64,000 nucleotides of DNA, from contig JAHJPX010000003.1 of NCBI GenBank assembly GCA_018819515.1, positions 124,001-188,000 on the forward strand, in the 5' to 3' direction. The notes beneath the pieces were generated by a model, which was not told the DNA's origin, ran no database searches, and was given only the letters and a program-made list of their open reading frames with translations. The position numbers and the translations under genes were made by a program. The DNA comes from Gammaproteobacteria bacterium (GTDB lineage: Bacteria > Pseudomonadota > Gammaproteobacteria > Burkholderiales > Rhodocyclaceae). How positions within the stretch are numbered: position 1 is the stretch's first letter; each line of letters begins with the position of its first letter. Shown piece after piece: positions 1-9,269 of this stretch.

Positions 1-614
<614 letters not shown>

Positions 615-633
615 CACTGTCATCAATCCAACG

Positions 634-664
634 GGACGTCTGGCACAGATTGGTGCCGACGTCC
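634..664. promoter_or_regulatory. nifH-nifD intercistronic hairpin
   Basis: Near-perfect inverted repeat: GGACGTCTGGCAC pairs with GTGCCGACGTCC around the loop AGATTG, with one bulged base. There is no T-tract, so it is more likely an mRNA-stabilising or processing element that keeps NifH above NifDK than a terminator. The same CAC-AGATTG-GTG loop recurs between nifD and nifK. Confidence 0.7.
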
Positions 665-680
665 GACAAGGAGAAGCAAC

Positions 681-2153
681 ATGGCTGCGCTGACACGCGA
701 AGAAACCCAGGCCCTCATTGAAGAGGTGCTTGAGGTCTACCCCGAGAAGGCCAAGAAGGACCGGGCCAAGCACCTGATGGTGAACGACAAGGAGCTTGAG
801 TCCTCGAAGAAGTGCATCACCTCCAACCGCAAGTCGCTGCCTGGCGTCATGACCATGCGCGGCTGTGCCTACGCCGGTTCCAAGGGCGTGGTCTGGGGTC
901 CGATCAAGGACATGATCTCCATCTCGCACGGCCCGATCGGTTGCGGCCAGTATGCCCGCGGCGGTCGTCGCAACTACTACGTCGGCACCACTGGCGTGGA
1001 TACGTTCTGCGAAATGAACTTCACCTCCGACTTCCAGGAGAAGGACATCGTCTTCGGCGGCGACAAGAAGCTCGCCAAGCTGATCGGCGAAATCGAAGGC
1101 CTGTTCCCGCTGAACAAGGGCATCTCGATCCAGTCCGAATGCCCGATCGGCCTGATCGGCGACGACATCGAAGCCGTGGCCAAGAAGAGTGCTGCCGAGA
1201 TCGGCAAGCCGGTCGTGCCGGTTCGCTGCGAAGGTTTCCGCGGCGTCTCGCAGTCGCTCGGCCACCACATCGCCAACGACTCGGTGCGTGACTGGATCCT
1301 CTCCAACCGCGACAACCAGCCGTTCGAGAAGACCCCCTACGACGTGGCGATCCTCGGCGACTACAACATCGGCGGCGACGCCTGGTCCTCGCGCATCCTG
1401 CTCGAAGAGATGGGCCTGCGCGTCGTGGCCCAGTGGTCCGGCGACGGCACCCTGGCCGAAATGGAGAACACCCCGAACGTCAAGCTGAACCTCCTCCACT
1501 GCTACCGCTCGATGAATTACATCAGCCGGCACATGGAAGAGAAGTACGGCATCCCATGGCTCGAGTACAACTTCTTCGGTCCGACCAAGATCGCCGAAAG
1601 CTTGCGCGCCATCGCCGCCCATTTCGACGACCACATCAAGGAAGGCGCCGAGCGCGTGATCGAGAAGTACACCGCGTCGATGAACGAAGTGATCGCCAAG
1701 TACAAGCCGCGCCTGCAGGGCAAGAAGGTGATGCTCTACGTCGGCGGCCTGCGACCGCGCCACGTGGTCGGCGCCTACGAAGACCTGGGCATGGAAGTGA
1801 TCGGTACCGGCTACGAGTTCGCCCACAACGACGACTACGACCGCACCATCAAGGACATGAAGGATGCGACGCTGATCTACGACGACGCCACCGGCCACGA
1901 GCTCGACGAGTTCGTCAAGGCGATGAAGCCCGACCTGATCGGTTCGGGCATCAAGGAGAAGTACGTCTTCCACAAGATGGGCTTCCCCTTCCGCCAGATG
2001 CACTCCTGGGACTACTCCGGCCCGTACCACGGCTACGACGGTTTCGCCGTCTTCGCCAAGGACATGGACCTGACCCTGAACAATCCGTGCTGGAAGATGC
2101 TGAAGGCACCGTGGGACAAGCAGGAAGCGGAGACGGAAAAGAAGGCCGCGTAA
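681..2153 (+). CDS. nifD: Nitrogenase MoFe protein alpha chain NifD
   Basis: Alpha subunit of dinitrogenase, carrying FeMo-co and half of the P-cluster. The 490-residue length is normal. P-cluster cysteines are visible at 62 (MRGCAYAG), 88 (PIGCGQYA) and 154 (QSECPIG). FeMo-co is held by Cys274 ([10 protein letters not shown]) and His441 ([10 protein letters not shown]). The active-site residues Gln191 and His195 lie in VSQSLGHHI. The start is fixed by AAGGAG eight bases upstream and matches the family N-terminus. This is molybdenum-type NifD, not VnfD or AnfD. It lies between nifH and nifK in one transcription unit. Confidence 0.99.
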   Translation: MAALTREETQALIEEVLEVYPEKAKKDRAKHLMVNDKELESSKKCITSNRKSLPGVMTMRGCAYAGSKGVVWGPIKDMISISHGPIGCGQYARGGRRNYYVGTTGVDTFCEMNFTSDFQEKDIVFGGDKKLAKLIGEIEGLFPLNKGISIQSECPIGLIGDDIEAVAKKSAAEIGKPVVPVRCEGFRGVSQSLGHHIANDSVRDWILSNRDNQPFEKTPYDVAILGDYNIGGDAWSSRILLEEMGLRVVAQWSGDGTLAEMENTPNVKLNLLHCYRSMNYISRHMEEKYGIPWLEYNFFGPTKIAESLRAIAAHFDDHIKEGAERVIEKYTASMNEVIAKYKPRLQGKKVMLYVGGLRPRHVVGAYEDLGMEVIGTGYEFAHNDDYDRTIKDMKDATLIYDDATGHELDEFVKAMKPDLIGSGIKEKYVFHKMGFPFRQMHSWDYSGPYHGYDGFAVFAKDMDLTLNNPCWKMLKAPWDKQEAETEKKAA

Positions 2154-2194
2154 GCAAGCCGGACAGCACTCCCGACCCCATTTCGATAACCCTC

Positions 2195-2222
2195 GCCCGC
2201 GTCCACAGATTGGTGGCCGGGC
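2195..2222. promoter_or_regulatory. nifD-nifK intercistronic hairpin
   Basis: Imperfect stem: GCCCG pairs with CGGGC and CCAC with GTGG, around the loop AGATTG. The loop and closing CAC/GTG are the same as in the nifH-nifD hairpin. It lies just before the nifK ribosome-binding site and probably affects mRNA stability or nifK initiation. Confidence 0.5.
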
Positions 2223-2236
2223 AAAGGAGATAGAAG

Positions 2237-3805
2237 ATGCAAGCCGCTGAAAAAATCAAGCCGTGTTTCCCCCTGTTCCGGGATGACGACTACAAGGGCA
2301 TGATCTCGCGCAAGCGCGAGAAGTTCGAAGAAGCGCCGGCCAAGGACAAAGTGGCCGAGACCTTCGCCTGGACGACGACCAAGGAATATCAGGACCTCAA
2401 CTTCAAGCGCGAGGCGCTGACCATCAACCCGGCCAAGGCCTGCCAGCCGCTCGGTTCCGCGCTGTGCTCGCTGGGCTTCCACAAGACCCTGGTGTACATC
2501 CACGGTTCGCAAGGCTGTATCGCTTACTTCCGCACCTACTTCAACCGCCACTTCAAGGAGCCGATCGCCATCATCGCCGACTCCATGACCGAAGACGCGG
2601 CAGTGTTCGGCGGCCAGAAGAACATCCATGAAGGCCTGGCCAACGCCAAGGCCCTCTACGGTGCCGAAATGATCGCGATGTCCACCACCTGCATCGCCGA
2701 AGTCATCGGCGACGACCTGAACGCGTTCATCGGCAACGCGCGCAAGGAAGGCCATGTGCCCGAGGACTTCCCGATTCCCTTCGCCCACACCCCGTCGTTC
2801 GTCGGCAGCCATGTCACCGGCTGGGACAACATGGAAGAAGGCATCCTGCGCTACTTCACGCTCAACAGCATGGAAGGCAAGGAGCCGGGCAAGAACGGCA
2901 AGATCAACCTGATTCCGGGCTTCGAGACCTACCTCGGCAACTTCCGCGTGATGAAGCGCTACATGAAGGAAATGGGCGTCGATTACACGATGCTCTCCGA
3001 TCCGGAAGAGGTGCTCGACACCCCGGCCGACGGTGAGTTCCGCATGTACGCGGGCGGCACCACGCAGGACGAAGTCAAGGATGCACCCAACGCCCACACG
3101 ACCTTCCTCTTGCAGCCGCTGAGCCTCGGCAAGACGCAAAAGTTCGTCGAGACGACCTGGAACCATGAGGTGCCCAAACTGCATATCCCGATGGGTGTCG
3201 AGTGGACGGACGAGTTCCTGATGAAGGTCTCGGAAGTCACCGGCAAGCCGATTCCCGCTTCGATACAGCTCGAGCGCGGCCGCCTGGTCGACATGATGAC
3301 CGACTCGCACGCCTGGCTGCACGGCAAGAAGATGGCGCTCTTCGGCGATCCCGACTTCACGCTCGGCATGGCCAAGGTCCTGATGGAGTTCGGTATCGAG
3401 CCGACCCACATCGTCTGCAACAACGGCGGCAAGAAGTGGGAAAAGGCGATGAAGAAGGTACTGGAATCCTCGCCCTACGGCGCCAGTGCCAAGACCTATC
3501 CGGGCGCCGACCTGTGGCACCTGCGCAGCCTGTGCTTCACCGACAAGCCGGACTACATCATCGGCAGCAGCTACGGCAAGTACATCCAGCGCGACACCTT
3601 CCACAAGGGTCCGGAGTTCGAGGTACCGCTGATCCGCATCGGCTTCCCGATCTTCGATCGTCACCACCTGCACCGCATGACCACGCTGGGTTACGAAGGC
3701 GCGATGTACATCCTGACGACCCTGACCAACACGGTCCTGGAGCGGCTCGACGACCAGACTCGCGGCATGGGCACCACCGACTACAACCACGACCTGGTTC
3801 GTTAA
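2237..3805 (+). CDS. nifK: Nitrogenase MoFe protein beta chain NifK
   Basis: Beta subunit of dinitrogenase (522 residues, full length), completing the P-cluster at the alpha/beta interface. Cluster cysteines are at 69 (AKACQPLG), 94 (SQGCIAYF) and 152 (STTCIAEV), with the P-cluster Ser at 187 (TPSFVGS). The N-terminal extension before the first cysteine is typical of Mo-nitrogenase NifK. Start: AAAGGAG about eight bases upstream of ATG. The gene ends at a TAA followed by a perfect hairpin and then nifT. Function is certain from sequence and context. Confidence 0.99.
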   Translation: MQAAEKIKPCFPLFRDDDYKGMISRKREKFEEAPAKDKVAETFAWTTTKEYQDLNFKREALTINPAKACQPLGSALCSLGFHKTLVYIHGSQGCIAYFRTYFNRHFKEPIAIIADSMTEDAAVFGGQKNIHEGLANAKALYGAEMIAMSTTCIAEVIGDDLNAFIGNARKEGHVPEDFPIPFAHTPSFVGSHVTGWDNMEEGILRYFTLNSMEGKEPGKNGKINLIPGFETYLGNFRVMKRYMKEMGVDYTMLSDPEEVLDTPADGEFRMYAGGTTQDEVKDAPNAHTTFLLQPLSLGKTQKFVETTWNHEVPKLHIPMGVEWTDEFLMKVSEVTGKPIPASIQLERGRLVDMMTDSHAWLHGKKMALFGDPDFTLGMAKVLMEFGIEPTHIVCNNGGKKWEKAMKKVLESSPYGASAKTYPGADLWHLRSLCFTDKPDYIIGSSYGKYIQRDTFHKGPEFEVPLIRIGFPIFDRHHLHRMTTLGYEGAMYILTTLTNTVLERLDDQTRGMGTTDYNHDLVR

Positions 3806-3813
3806 TGTAGTTC

Positions 3814-3837
3814 GCCGGCGGAGTTCGCTCCGCCGGC
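3814..3837. promoter_or_regulatory. nifK-nifT intercistronic hairpin (TTCG tetraloop)
   Basis: Perfect 10-bp stem GCCGGCGGAG / CTCCGCCGGC closed by a very stable TTCG tetraloop. It starts nine bases after the nifK stop and is followed by the nifT ribosome-binding site rather than a T-tract. It probably protects the 3' end of a processed nifHDK message or partly attenuates downstream transcription. Confidence 0.65.
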
Positions 3838-3852
3838 CTTCAGGAGAAGTCG

Positions 3853-4074
3853 ATGGCCAACATCATGATCCGCAAGAGCGACAAAGGGTATGTGTTCTAC
3901 ATGCCCAAACGCGACATCGAGGACAGCATCATCTCGATGGAGTTCGACACCCCGGAGAAGTGGGGCGGCGAGATCAAGCTCGGCAACGGCGGCGCGTACT
4001 ACATCGAGCCGCAAGCTGCTCCCGCGCGACTGCCCTATTCGGTACGGGCGAAGCGAATCGATGGCGTCGAGTAA
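3853..4074 (+). CDS. nifT: NifT/FixU family protein
   Basis: Small 73-residue protein found almost only directly after nifK. It shows the family N-terminus MANIMIRKS and the central EKWGGEIKLGNG stretch. The biochemical role is not established; deletion in model diazotrophs has little effect. The start follows CAGGAGAAG. It is co-transcribed with nifHDK and followed 24 bases later by a ferredoxin gene. Confidence 0.93.
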   Translation: MANIMIRKSDKGYVFYMPKRDIEDSIISMEFDTPEKWGGEIKLGNGGAYYIEPQAAPARLPYSVRAKRIDGVE

Positions 4075-4098
4075 TCGGTTACTGAAAGGAGAAACATC

Positions 4099-4296
4099 AT
4101 GGCAATGAAGATCGTTCAAGCGGAATGCACGTCCTGTGGCGACTGCGTGCCGGTTTGCCCGACCACGTCGATTACCGACAAGGGCGGCATATTCAAGATC
4201 AACAAGGACACCTGCACCGAGTGCGAAGGCGAGGCCGATACGCCCAAGTGCGTCGATGCCTGTCCGGCTGGCGAAGCCTGCATCGTTTATCTTTGA
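4099..4296 (+). CDS. 2[4Fe-4S] ferredoxin, nif-associated
   Basis: 65-residue bacterial-type ferredoxin with two cluster motifs: CTSCGDCVPVCP near the N-terminus and CTECEGEADTPKCVDACP near the C-terminus. The second has an eight-residue insertion between its second and third cysteines, as in the FdxN/Alvin-type ferredoxins near nif genes. It likely carries low-potential electrons to NifH or to cofactor assembly. The start has AAAGGAG at good distance. The last codons and stop lie inside a perfect 12-bp palindrome, so the hairpin loop contains the end of the gene. fdxN is a plausible name but is not proven from sequence alone. Confidence 0.93.
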   Translation: MAMKIVQAECTSCGDCVPVCPTTSITDKGGIFKINKDTCTECEGEADTPKCVDACPAGEACIVYL

Positions 4297-4306
4297 TAAA
4301 CGATGC
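4280..4306. promoter_or_regulatory. Perfect hairpin spanning the ferredoxin stop codon
   Basis: GCATCGTTTATC and GATAAACGATGC form a 12-bp perfect stem with a TTT loop; the TGA stop begins in the loop. There is no T-tract after it. It could block 3' exonucleases or act as an attenuator before the NafY-family gene. Confidence 0.65.
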
Positions 4307-4345
4307 GAGCATCCGCATAAACGCCCGCCCCCTTCCGGCCGCCCA

Positions 4346-4369
4346 CGGCTGGCTGTGCAATGCCAGCCG
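4346..4369. promoter_or_regulatory. Second hairpin between ferredoxin and nafY-like gene
   Basis: CGGCTGGC pairs with GCCAGCCG around an eight-base loop. With the preceding palindrome it makes two stems in a 118-bp gap, the longest gap in this operon. Possible RNA processing or attenuation site. Confidence 0.45.
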
Positions 4370-4414
4370 CGGACGGTGACTGACTAGCTCGCTGCGCTCG
4401 AAAGGAGAATTGCC

Positions 4415-4852
4415 GTGTCCGCATCGACGACTCGTGAAGGCTCGATTCGCGTTGCCTGTGCCTCGAATGGTGGCGAAGTGCTCGACGGCCACTTCGGTTC
4501 CTGCGAGCACTTCCTGGTCTACAAGGTATCGCCGGGCGACATCGCGCTGGTCGAGCAGCGCGATACGGATGTCACCGATGACGCCTACGACAAGAACGTC
4601 GCTCGCGCAGCGTTGATCGCCGATTGCCAGGTGGTTTTCATCCAGTCGATCGGCGGACCCGCCGCGGCGAAGGTCGTGCGGGCCGGCGTGCATCCGGTGA
4701 AGGTGCCGAAGCCGGTGCCGACCGAGGAGATCCTGGTCAAGCTTCAGAGTGCGCTGGAAAGCCCGCCACCGTGGCTGGCCAAGGCGATGGGCGTCGAGGC
4801 GGCGTCGCTGAACCCCTATCGGGACCTGATCGAAGCCGGCGAAGAATCATGA
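4415..4852 (+). CDS. nafY: NifX/NafY-family FeMo-cofactor carrier protein
   Basis: 145-residue protein of the dinitrogenase iron-molybdenum cofactor (NifX/NifY/NafY/C-NifB) family. The core begins ACASNGGEVLDGHFGSCEHF, with the His of the GHFG motif that marks cofactor binding. The C-terminal tail PPPWLAKAMG is typical of NafY/NifX proteins next to nifHDK. It lacks the N-terminal apo-dinitrogenase-binding domain of full-length NafY, so nifX-like or nifY-like are alternative names; a separate nifX is near 36 kb. Start is GTG with AAAGGAG upstream. It overlaps the next gene by ATGA, implying translational coupling. Confidence 0.85.
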   Translation: MSASTTREGSIRVACASNGGEVLDGHFGSCEHFLVYKVSPGDIALVEQRDTDVTDDAYDKNVARAALIADCQVVFIQSIGGPAAAKVVRAGVHPVKVPKPVPTEEILVKLQSALESPPPWLAKAMGVEAASLNPYRDLIEAGEES

Positions 4853-5121
4853 TCGACGCTGCCCTGCTCGAAGGCGTTCTGGCCGGCGTGTCGCCACGGC
4901 TGACTTTCGACGAGCAGGCGCGCCAGTTGCGGGCCGCATTCCCCGGCATTCACATCACCGTTTGCGGCGAAGACGACATTCCGCCGCGACTCTCGGCGGC
5001 TGCCGAGAATGCCCACTGCTATCTTTATTACGTCGATGCCAGCGAGCATTGCCTCAAGCTGACTGACGATGCGGAAGCAGCGACCGGCATCGCGGTCGCC
5101 TTGCGTGGCGACGACGACTGA
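4849..5121 (+). CDS. Small nif-cluster protein of unknown function
   Basis: 90-residue acidic protein translated from an ATG overlapping the stop of the NafY-like gene. It resembles a small conserved family seen after nafY in proteobacterial nif clusters (possibly DUF6129; this name is from memory). No catalytic motif is evident; there are two Cys (TVCGED and EHCLKL) and one CYLYY segment. Bases 4885-4908 match the dispersed repeat and encode GVSPRLTF near the N-terminus. Role in nitrogen fixation is inferred only from position. Confidence 0.75.
   Translation: MIDAALLEGVLAGVSPRLTFDEQARQLRAAFPGIHITVCGEDDIPPRLSAAAENAHCYLYYVDASEHCLKLTDDAEAATGIAVALRGDDD
4885..4908 (+). repeat. Dispersed repeat copy (inside small nif gene)
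   Basis: GGCGTGTCGCC followed by ACGGCTGACTTTC: a near-consensus copy, written here as the reverse complement of the AAAAGTCAGCC form. Translated in frame as GVSPRLTF. Confidence 0.7.
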
Positions 5122-5133
5122 ACGGAGATCGAT

Positions 5134-6108
5134 ATGAGTGCAGCCGTTGCCGAATCGCGTAGCCGGGAACTGGCCGATGCGGTCGCCGAGGCATGCGTTC
5201 GCATTCCCGTTGCCGCCGGTCCGGCCGCGCTTGGCCGCGAGATCGCGCTGATCGCCCCGGATCTGGCGTTTCGCGAAGTGCTCGTTCGCGGCGGCTGGTA
5301 TCGGCTAGGCGGCGTCGTCGATGCGGCGCGCAACCACGTTGCCGCCGACATCGAACGATGGGCGGCGGCCGAGTTGGCCAGGCATGGCGACGACTTCCAT
5401 GCCTTCGCCGACGCTCATGCGGAAAGCGACTTGCACGCGACCCGCATCACCGGCAAGACCCACTACTGGACGGCCTCGACCGGCGACAGCGCGGCGGACT
5501 TCATGCAGGCGGAGATCGAGGAGTTGCAGGAAGTCGTCTGCCATCCGCTATTCGGGGACGACGAGATTCCCGCCAGCATCGAGGAACTGATCGATCCCCG
5601 TCAGGGCCGGCAGGACAAGCCGGCGCCGCTCGGCATTCCCTTCTACACGCTGCACCGGATTACCGACGCTGCCGAATTCCTTGCCCGCATGCGCGCGCAA
5701 AAGCCCGAGCCGCAGCCCGTGCATCGCTTTGTCGAGGCTTGGGAAACGAGCAGCGCCGGCAATGCGGCGCGCTTCTCGAACCATTGGGTGTTCGCCGTGC
5801 GCGAGCATCTCGATCGTTACCGCCAGCCGAAGCTGTCGGCGACGCCGGTTGCCGCCATCGTCGGCGCAGCGCCGAAATTCGAAGGCGGCTTCGGCGCGCG
5901 CGGCCTTGCGCTGGCCAAAGCGCTGCAGAGCTTCGACCGCCAGGCCGGCTACCCGATGGCCTGGTTCTTCCACATGCTCACCACCAGGGCCGTGCCGCAT
6001 GCTGTGGCCGCCGTCGTCGTCGAGGACATGCAGGGCGGCTTCGCCTATCTTCCGGAGCGCGACGTCAGGGTACTCAAGGACTGGCTCTTCAAGCCTTACG
6101 GTTTCTGA
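5134..6108 (+). CDS. Conserved nif-cluster protein of unknown function
   Basis: 324-residue soluble protein, last gene of the nifHDK transcription unit. There is no signal peptide, membrane segment or recognisable catalytic motif. Its middle contains a run of acidic residues (AEIEELQEVV, IEELIDPRQG) and the C-terminus a YLPERDVRVLKDW segment. The start is preceded by CGGAGA. Similar long unknown proteins lie at this position in other betaproteobacterial nif clusters, so a nitrogenase-related role is likely but undefined. The gene runs convergently into the chemoreceptor gene, 48 bases away. Confidence 0.8.
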   Translation: MSAAVAESRSRELADAVAEACVRIPVAAGPAALGREIALIAPDLAFREVLVRGGWYRLGGVVDAARNHVAADIERWAAAELARHGDDFHAFADAHAESDLHATRITGKTHYWTASTGDSAADFMQAEIEELQEVVCHPLFGDDEIPASIEELIDPRQGRQDKPAPLGIPFYTLHRITDAAEFLARMRAQKPEPQPVHRFVEAWETSSAGNAARFSNHWVFAVREHLDRYRQPKLSATPVAAIVGAAPKFEGGFGARGLALAKALQSFDRQAGYPMAWFFHMLTTRAVPHAVAAVVVEDMQGGFAYLPERDVRVLKDWLFKPYGF

Positions 6109-6156
6109 GGCGTTGCGTCATTGCGCCGGAGCGACGCTGCGAAATGCCGCCTGCTC

Positions 6157-7740
6157 CTAGTGTGGCTTGGTCAACTGGAACTTCTTCACCAGCCCCATCA
6201 GGCTGTTGGCGTTGCCTGCCAGGTGGCCAAGCGTTTGCCATGCCTCGTGGGCGATGGCCGTATTCTGGTCGATCAGGGTGGCGACGGTGTCCATGTTCGA
6301 GGCAACGTCTGCGCTGGCAGAGGCCTGCTGTTTGGCTGCTGTAGCGATGTGCACCGCCATGTCGGCGACATTGTTGCTCGATGCAGTGATCCGATCCAGG
6401 CCCCTGACGCTGTCGCGCATCCTGCCGACGCCTTCCTCGACCTGTCGCGCGGCCGCGCCCATCGAGGCAATCGCCTGCTCCGTGATCCGCCGGAATTCCT
6501 CGACCGTGCGGGTAATATCGTTCGTGCTGGACGACGTGCGTTCCGCCAGCTTGCGCACCTCGTCGGCGACGACCGCGAAGCCACGTCCCTGCTCGCCGGC
6601 GCGGGCGGCTTCGATGGCCGCATTCAGTGCCAGCAGGTTGGTCTGATCGGCAATCTCGCGGATGCTCTTGGTTATGTCGCCGATCTTCTGAATCGCGCGG
6701 TCGAGGCTGTCGATGCTGGCGCTCGAGTCCTGGACTGCGCCAACGACGTGTTCGGTCGCTTCCATACTACGGGTGATGCCCTCGGCGCTGGAATTCACCA
6801 GGCTGCGCGAATCGGCCGCTGAATCGGCGGCGCGGCCGGCGCTGTCGGCAACCTCGGCGACCGTCCGGTTGAATTCCTCGGCGGCGGCAGCCACGCTTTG
6901 CACACGATCATGCTGTTCGCTCGAATGTTCGACCACCTTGCGCATTTCCTCGGTCAGGCGCTGGCTGTCACCCCCGATGGCCAGCGACATCAGCCGCACC
7001 TCGTCGAGGATCACTTTGAGATGCACTTGCATGACGGCGAGCTTGCTCATCAATTTGCCGGCTTCATCGTGACGCGACAGGTCGATTTCATCCGTCAGGA
7101 TGTTTTGCGCGATGCGGTCGAAATGAACGATGGCGCGGCGCATCGGTTCGATGATGGAGCGGGTCAGCAGGTAGCTGGCAACGCCGATCACCAGCAATCC
7201 CACAGATGCGGCGGCGATGCCGATGTACGGGGTGGCCAACACCAGCAGCGCAACCAGGGCCATCAGCGCCGCCATTCGCGCGCCGATGCCGATGCGCTGG
7301 AACCAGGGCACACTGGCATCGAGTGATCGCCCGGTCCGGTTCAATTCCCGATAGAGGGCCTCGGCGTTTCCGATCGCGGTTCGGCTCGGTTCGGAGCGCA
7401 CGGACATGTAGCCCACGGTTTTGTCGCCTTCCTGCTCGGGCACCACAAAGGCATCGACCCAGTAGAAGTCGCCGTTCTTCGATCGGTTCTTCACGACGCC
7501 GCGCCAGGGGCGGCCGGCCTTGATCGTATCCCAGAGGTTCTGGAAGGCCTGCGGTGGCATGTCCGGGTGGCGCACGATGTTGTGGTTGCGGCCGAGCAAT
7601 TCCTCGCCGCTGAACCCGGAGATTTCGATGAAGGCATCGTTGGCGTAGGTGATGATGCCTTTGAGGTCGGTTCGGGAAACCAGATAGCGCCCTTTTGGGA
7701 AGGGCCTCTCTACCTGCGTGACTGGCTGATTGACTTTCAC
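6157..7740 (-). CDS. Aer-like PAS methyl-accepting chemotaxis protein
   Basis: 527-residue energy-taxis type receptor. Residues about 15-115 form a PAS domain of the Aer class (NIVRHPDMP, the [17 protein letters not shown] region), which in Aer binds FAD and reads cellular redox state. A hydrophobic hairpin at about 150-190 anchors it, followed by a HAMP-like stretch and a full signalling domain with the hairpin tip [18 protein letters not shown]. The start is GTG with GGGAG six bases upstream. It would steer cells to favourable redox or oxygen levels, which suits a neighbour of nitrogenase. It is downstream of, and may be co-transcribed with, the kinase at 7895. Confidence 0.92.
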   Translation of the reverse strand: MKVNQPVTQVERPFPKGRYLVSRTDLKGIITYANDAFIEISGFSGEELLGRNHNIVRHPDMPPQAFQNLWDTIKAGRPWRGVVKNRSKNGDFYWVDAFVVPEQEGDKTVGYMSVRSEPSRTAIGNAEALYRELNRTGRSLDASVPWFQRIGIGARMAALMALVALLVLATPYIGIAAASVGLLVIGVASYLLTRSIIEPMRRAIVHFDRIAQNILTDEIDLSRHDEAGKLMSKLAVMQVHLKVILDEVRLMSLAIGGDSQRLTEEMRKVVEHSSEQHDRVQSVAAAAEEFNRTVAEVADSAGRAADSAADSRSLVNSSAEGITRSMEATEHVVGAVQDSSASIDSLDRAIQKIGDITKSIREIADQTNLLALNAAIEAARAGEQGRGFAVVADEVRKLAERTSSSTNDITRTVEEFRRITEQAIASMGAAARQVEEGVGRMRDSVRGLDRITASSNNVADMAVHIATAAKQQASASADVASNMDTVATLIDQNTAIAHEAWQTLGHLAGNANSLMGLVKKFQLTKPH

Positions 7741-7894
7741 TTCGATCTCCCTGGAGGCTACCCTTTGGTCAGGCCCGGCAGGCTTCCGGGCCGCCGAAAA
7801 ATACTATTTAATTTTAATATGTTATGGAAATGCCGACCGCCCCTTCGTGACTGGAAGAAGACGGCCAAAAGCCCGCCAATTCGCGATATGTCGG

Positions 7895-9217
7895 CTAGGC
7901 CTTGCGACCCTTGAGTGGCTCGATCGGCAGTCTGACCGTAAACGTGGTTCCATGGCCGGGCTGGCTGACGACGGTGATTTCGCCGCCGTGGTTCTGGACG
8001 ATGCCGTATGAAACGGAAAGGCCAAGCCCCGTGCCCTTGCCGACCGCCTTGGTGGTGAAGAACGGATCGAAAACCTTCGGCAGCACATCTGCGGGAATGC
8101 CTTTGCCGGTGTCGGCGATGGCGACCTCGACGTATTCGTCGCGGCAACGCGTTCTGATCGCAATACTGCCCCGTTCCGGAATGGCCTGCCCGGCATTGAC
8201 CAGCAGGTTAACGAAGACCTGATTCAGTCGCGACGGGATGCACTCGACCGGCGGCAGGTTATCGTAGTCGCGGACCAGTTCCACCTTGTACTTGATCTCG
8301 TTCCAGACCATGTTCACGGCGCTTTCCAGATACTCGTGGAGATCGACGCGCTGCCATTCGGAGTCGCCGATGCGCGAGAAGTTCTTGAGATCCTGAACAA
8401 TCCTGCGCACGCGTTCCGCACCATCGATCGACTCGGCGATGAGGTTACCCATGTCTTCGGTCAGGAAGGACAGATCGGCTTTCTGCCTGGCCTGGGCGAT
8501 CCGGGACCGAACGGCGGAATCCACCGGCAGGAATGGCTCGGCTTCCTGATAGGCATCGATGACCTCGAACAGGTCTTCGGCGTAGCCGCGGAGCGTGGCC
8601 AGGTTCGAGCGGATGAAGCCCATCGGATTGTTGATCTCGTGCGCGACACCGGCTGCCAGTTGGCCGATGGCGGCAAGCTTCTCGGATTGCAGCAACTGGT
8701 TCTGCGTTTCTTCGAGCTTGCGAATCAGCGCCGCCTGCTCCGCCTTTTCCCGGTGCAGCAGTTCCTCCATCTGCTTGCGCTGCGTGATGTCGCGGCAGAT
8801 GGCCATCGAATATTGCACGCCACCATACTCGAACGCACCCGAATTGATTTCAACCGATATCAAATGGCCGTCCCGATGGCGATGCTGCGTTTCCATGTTG
8901 TGCAGGCCGCCGGCCTCCAGCATGCGGGCGATCTCGCCTCCCTCGCCCCACATTTCCTGCGGCACGTTCGGGTCGATGTCGGAAACGCGCATCCGCATGA
9001 GTTCTTCCGCGCTGTAGCCGAGTTCGCGCTCCGCAGCAGGATTCACGTACAGGATGCGCCCGTCGATATCCAGCCAGTAGATGCCCTCGTGAATGTTCTC
9101 CAGGGCGAGCATCGCCATTTGTAGCCGCCAGTTTGCGTTGTCGTGGTTGTTGGGCACGTCGATGCGGATCGGAGCGGGGATGGCGCCAGTATCCACGAGC
9201 GGCGCCGGCGATGTCAA
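7895..9217 (-). CDS. PAS sensor histidine kinase
   Basis: Cytoplasmic kinase of up to 440 residues. A PAS domain (about 30-155, ending AICRDITQR) is followed by a coiled coil and the H-box GVAHEINNPMGF, an N-box (LVNAGQAIP) and G-boxes (ADTGKGIP, GKGTGLGLS). There is no transmembrane segment or receiver. The start is uncertain: base 9217 would be TTG without a clear ribosome-binding site, and an ATG at 9118 is possible. It lies 52 bases downstream of the membrane sensor at 9270, so the two probably form an input/kinase pair. It is a close paralogue of the kinase at 38514; both share HEINNPMGFI. Confidence 0.9.
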   Translation of the reverse strand: MTSPAPLVDTGAIPAPIRIDVPNNHDNANWRLQMAMLALENIHEGIYWLDIDGRILYVNPAAERELGYSAEELMRMRVSDIDPNVPQEMWGEGGEIARMLEAGGLHNMETQHRHRDGHLISVEINSGAFEYGGVQYSMAICRDITQRKQMEELLHREKAEQAALIRKLEETQNQLLQSEKLAAIGQLAAGVAHEINNPMGFIRSNLATLRGYAEDLFEVIDAYQEAEPFLPVDSAVRSRIAQARQKADLSFLTEDMGNLIAESIDGAERVRRIVQDLKNFSRIGDSEWQRVDLHEYLESAVNMVWNEIKYKVELVRDYDNLPPVECIPSRLNQVFVNLLVNAGQAIPERGSIAIRTRCRDEYVEVAIADTGKGIPADVLPKVFDPFFTTKAVGKGTGLGLSVSYGIVQNHGGEITVVSQPGHGTTFTVRLPIEPLKGRKA

Positions 9218-9269
9218 TCGGATACCGGTGCCGCCGTCGCGTCAACGACGGAGAAGGGAGTTTGTTTCG

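Noticed and set aside
2033..3790. A 585-codon open frame antisense to nifK
   Set aside because: It mirrors the codon structure of nifK in a GC-rich genome, has no recognisable domain and lacks a supported start. nifK itself is certain.
7741..7894. Possible c-di-GMP riboswitch between the kinase and the chemoreceptor
   Set aside because: There is a GGCCCGG/CCGGGCC hairpin and an AAGGGTAGCC-like string, but the conserved GEMM core is absent.
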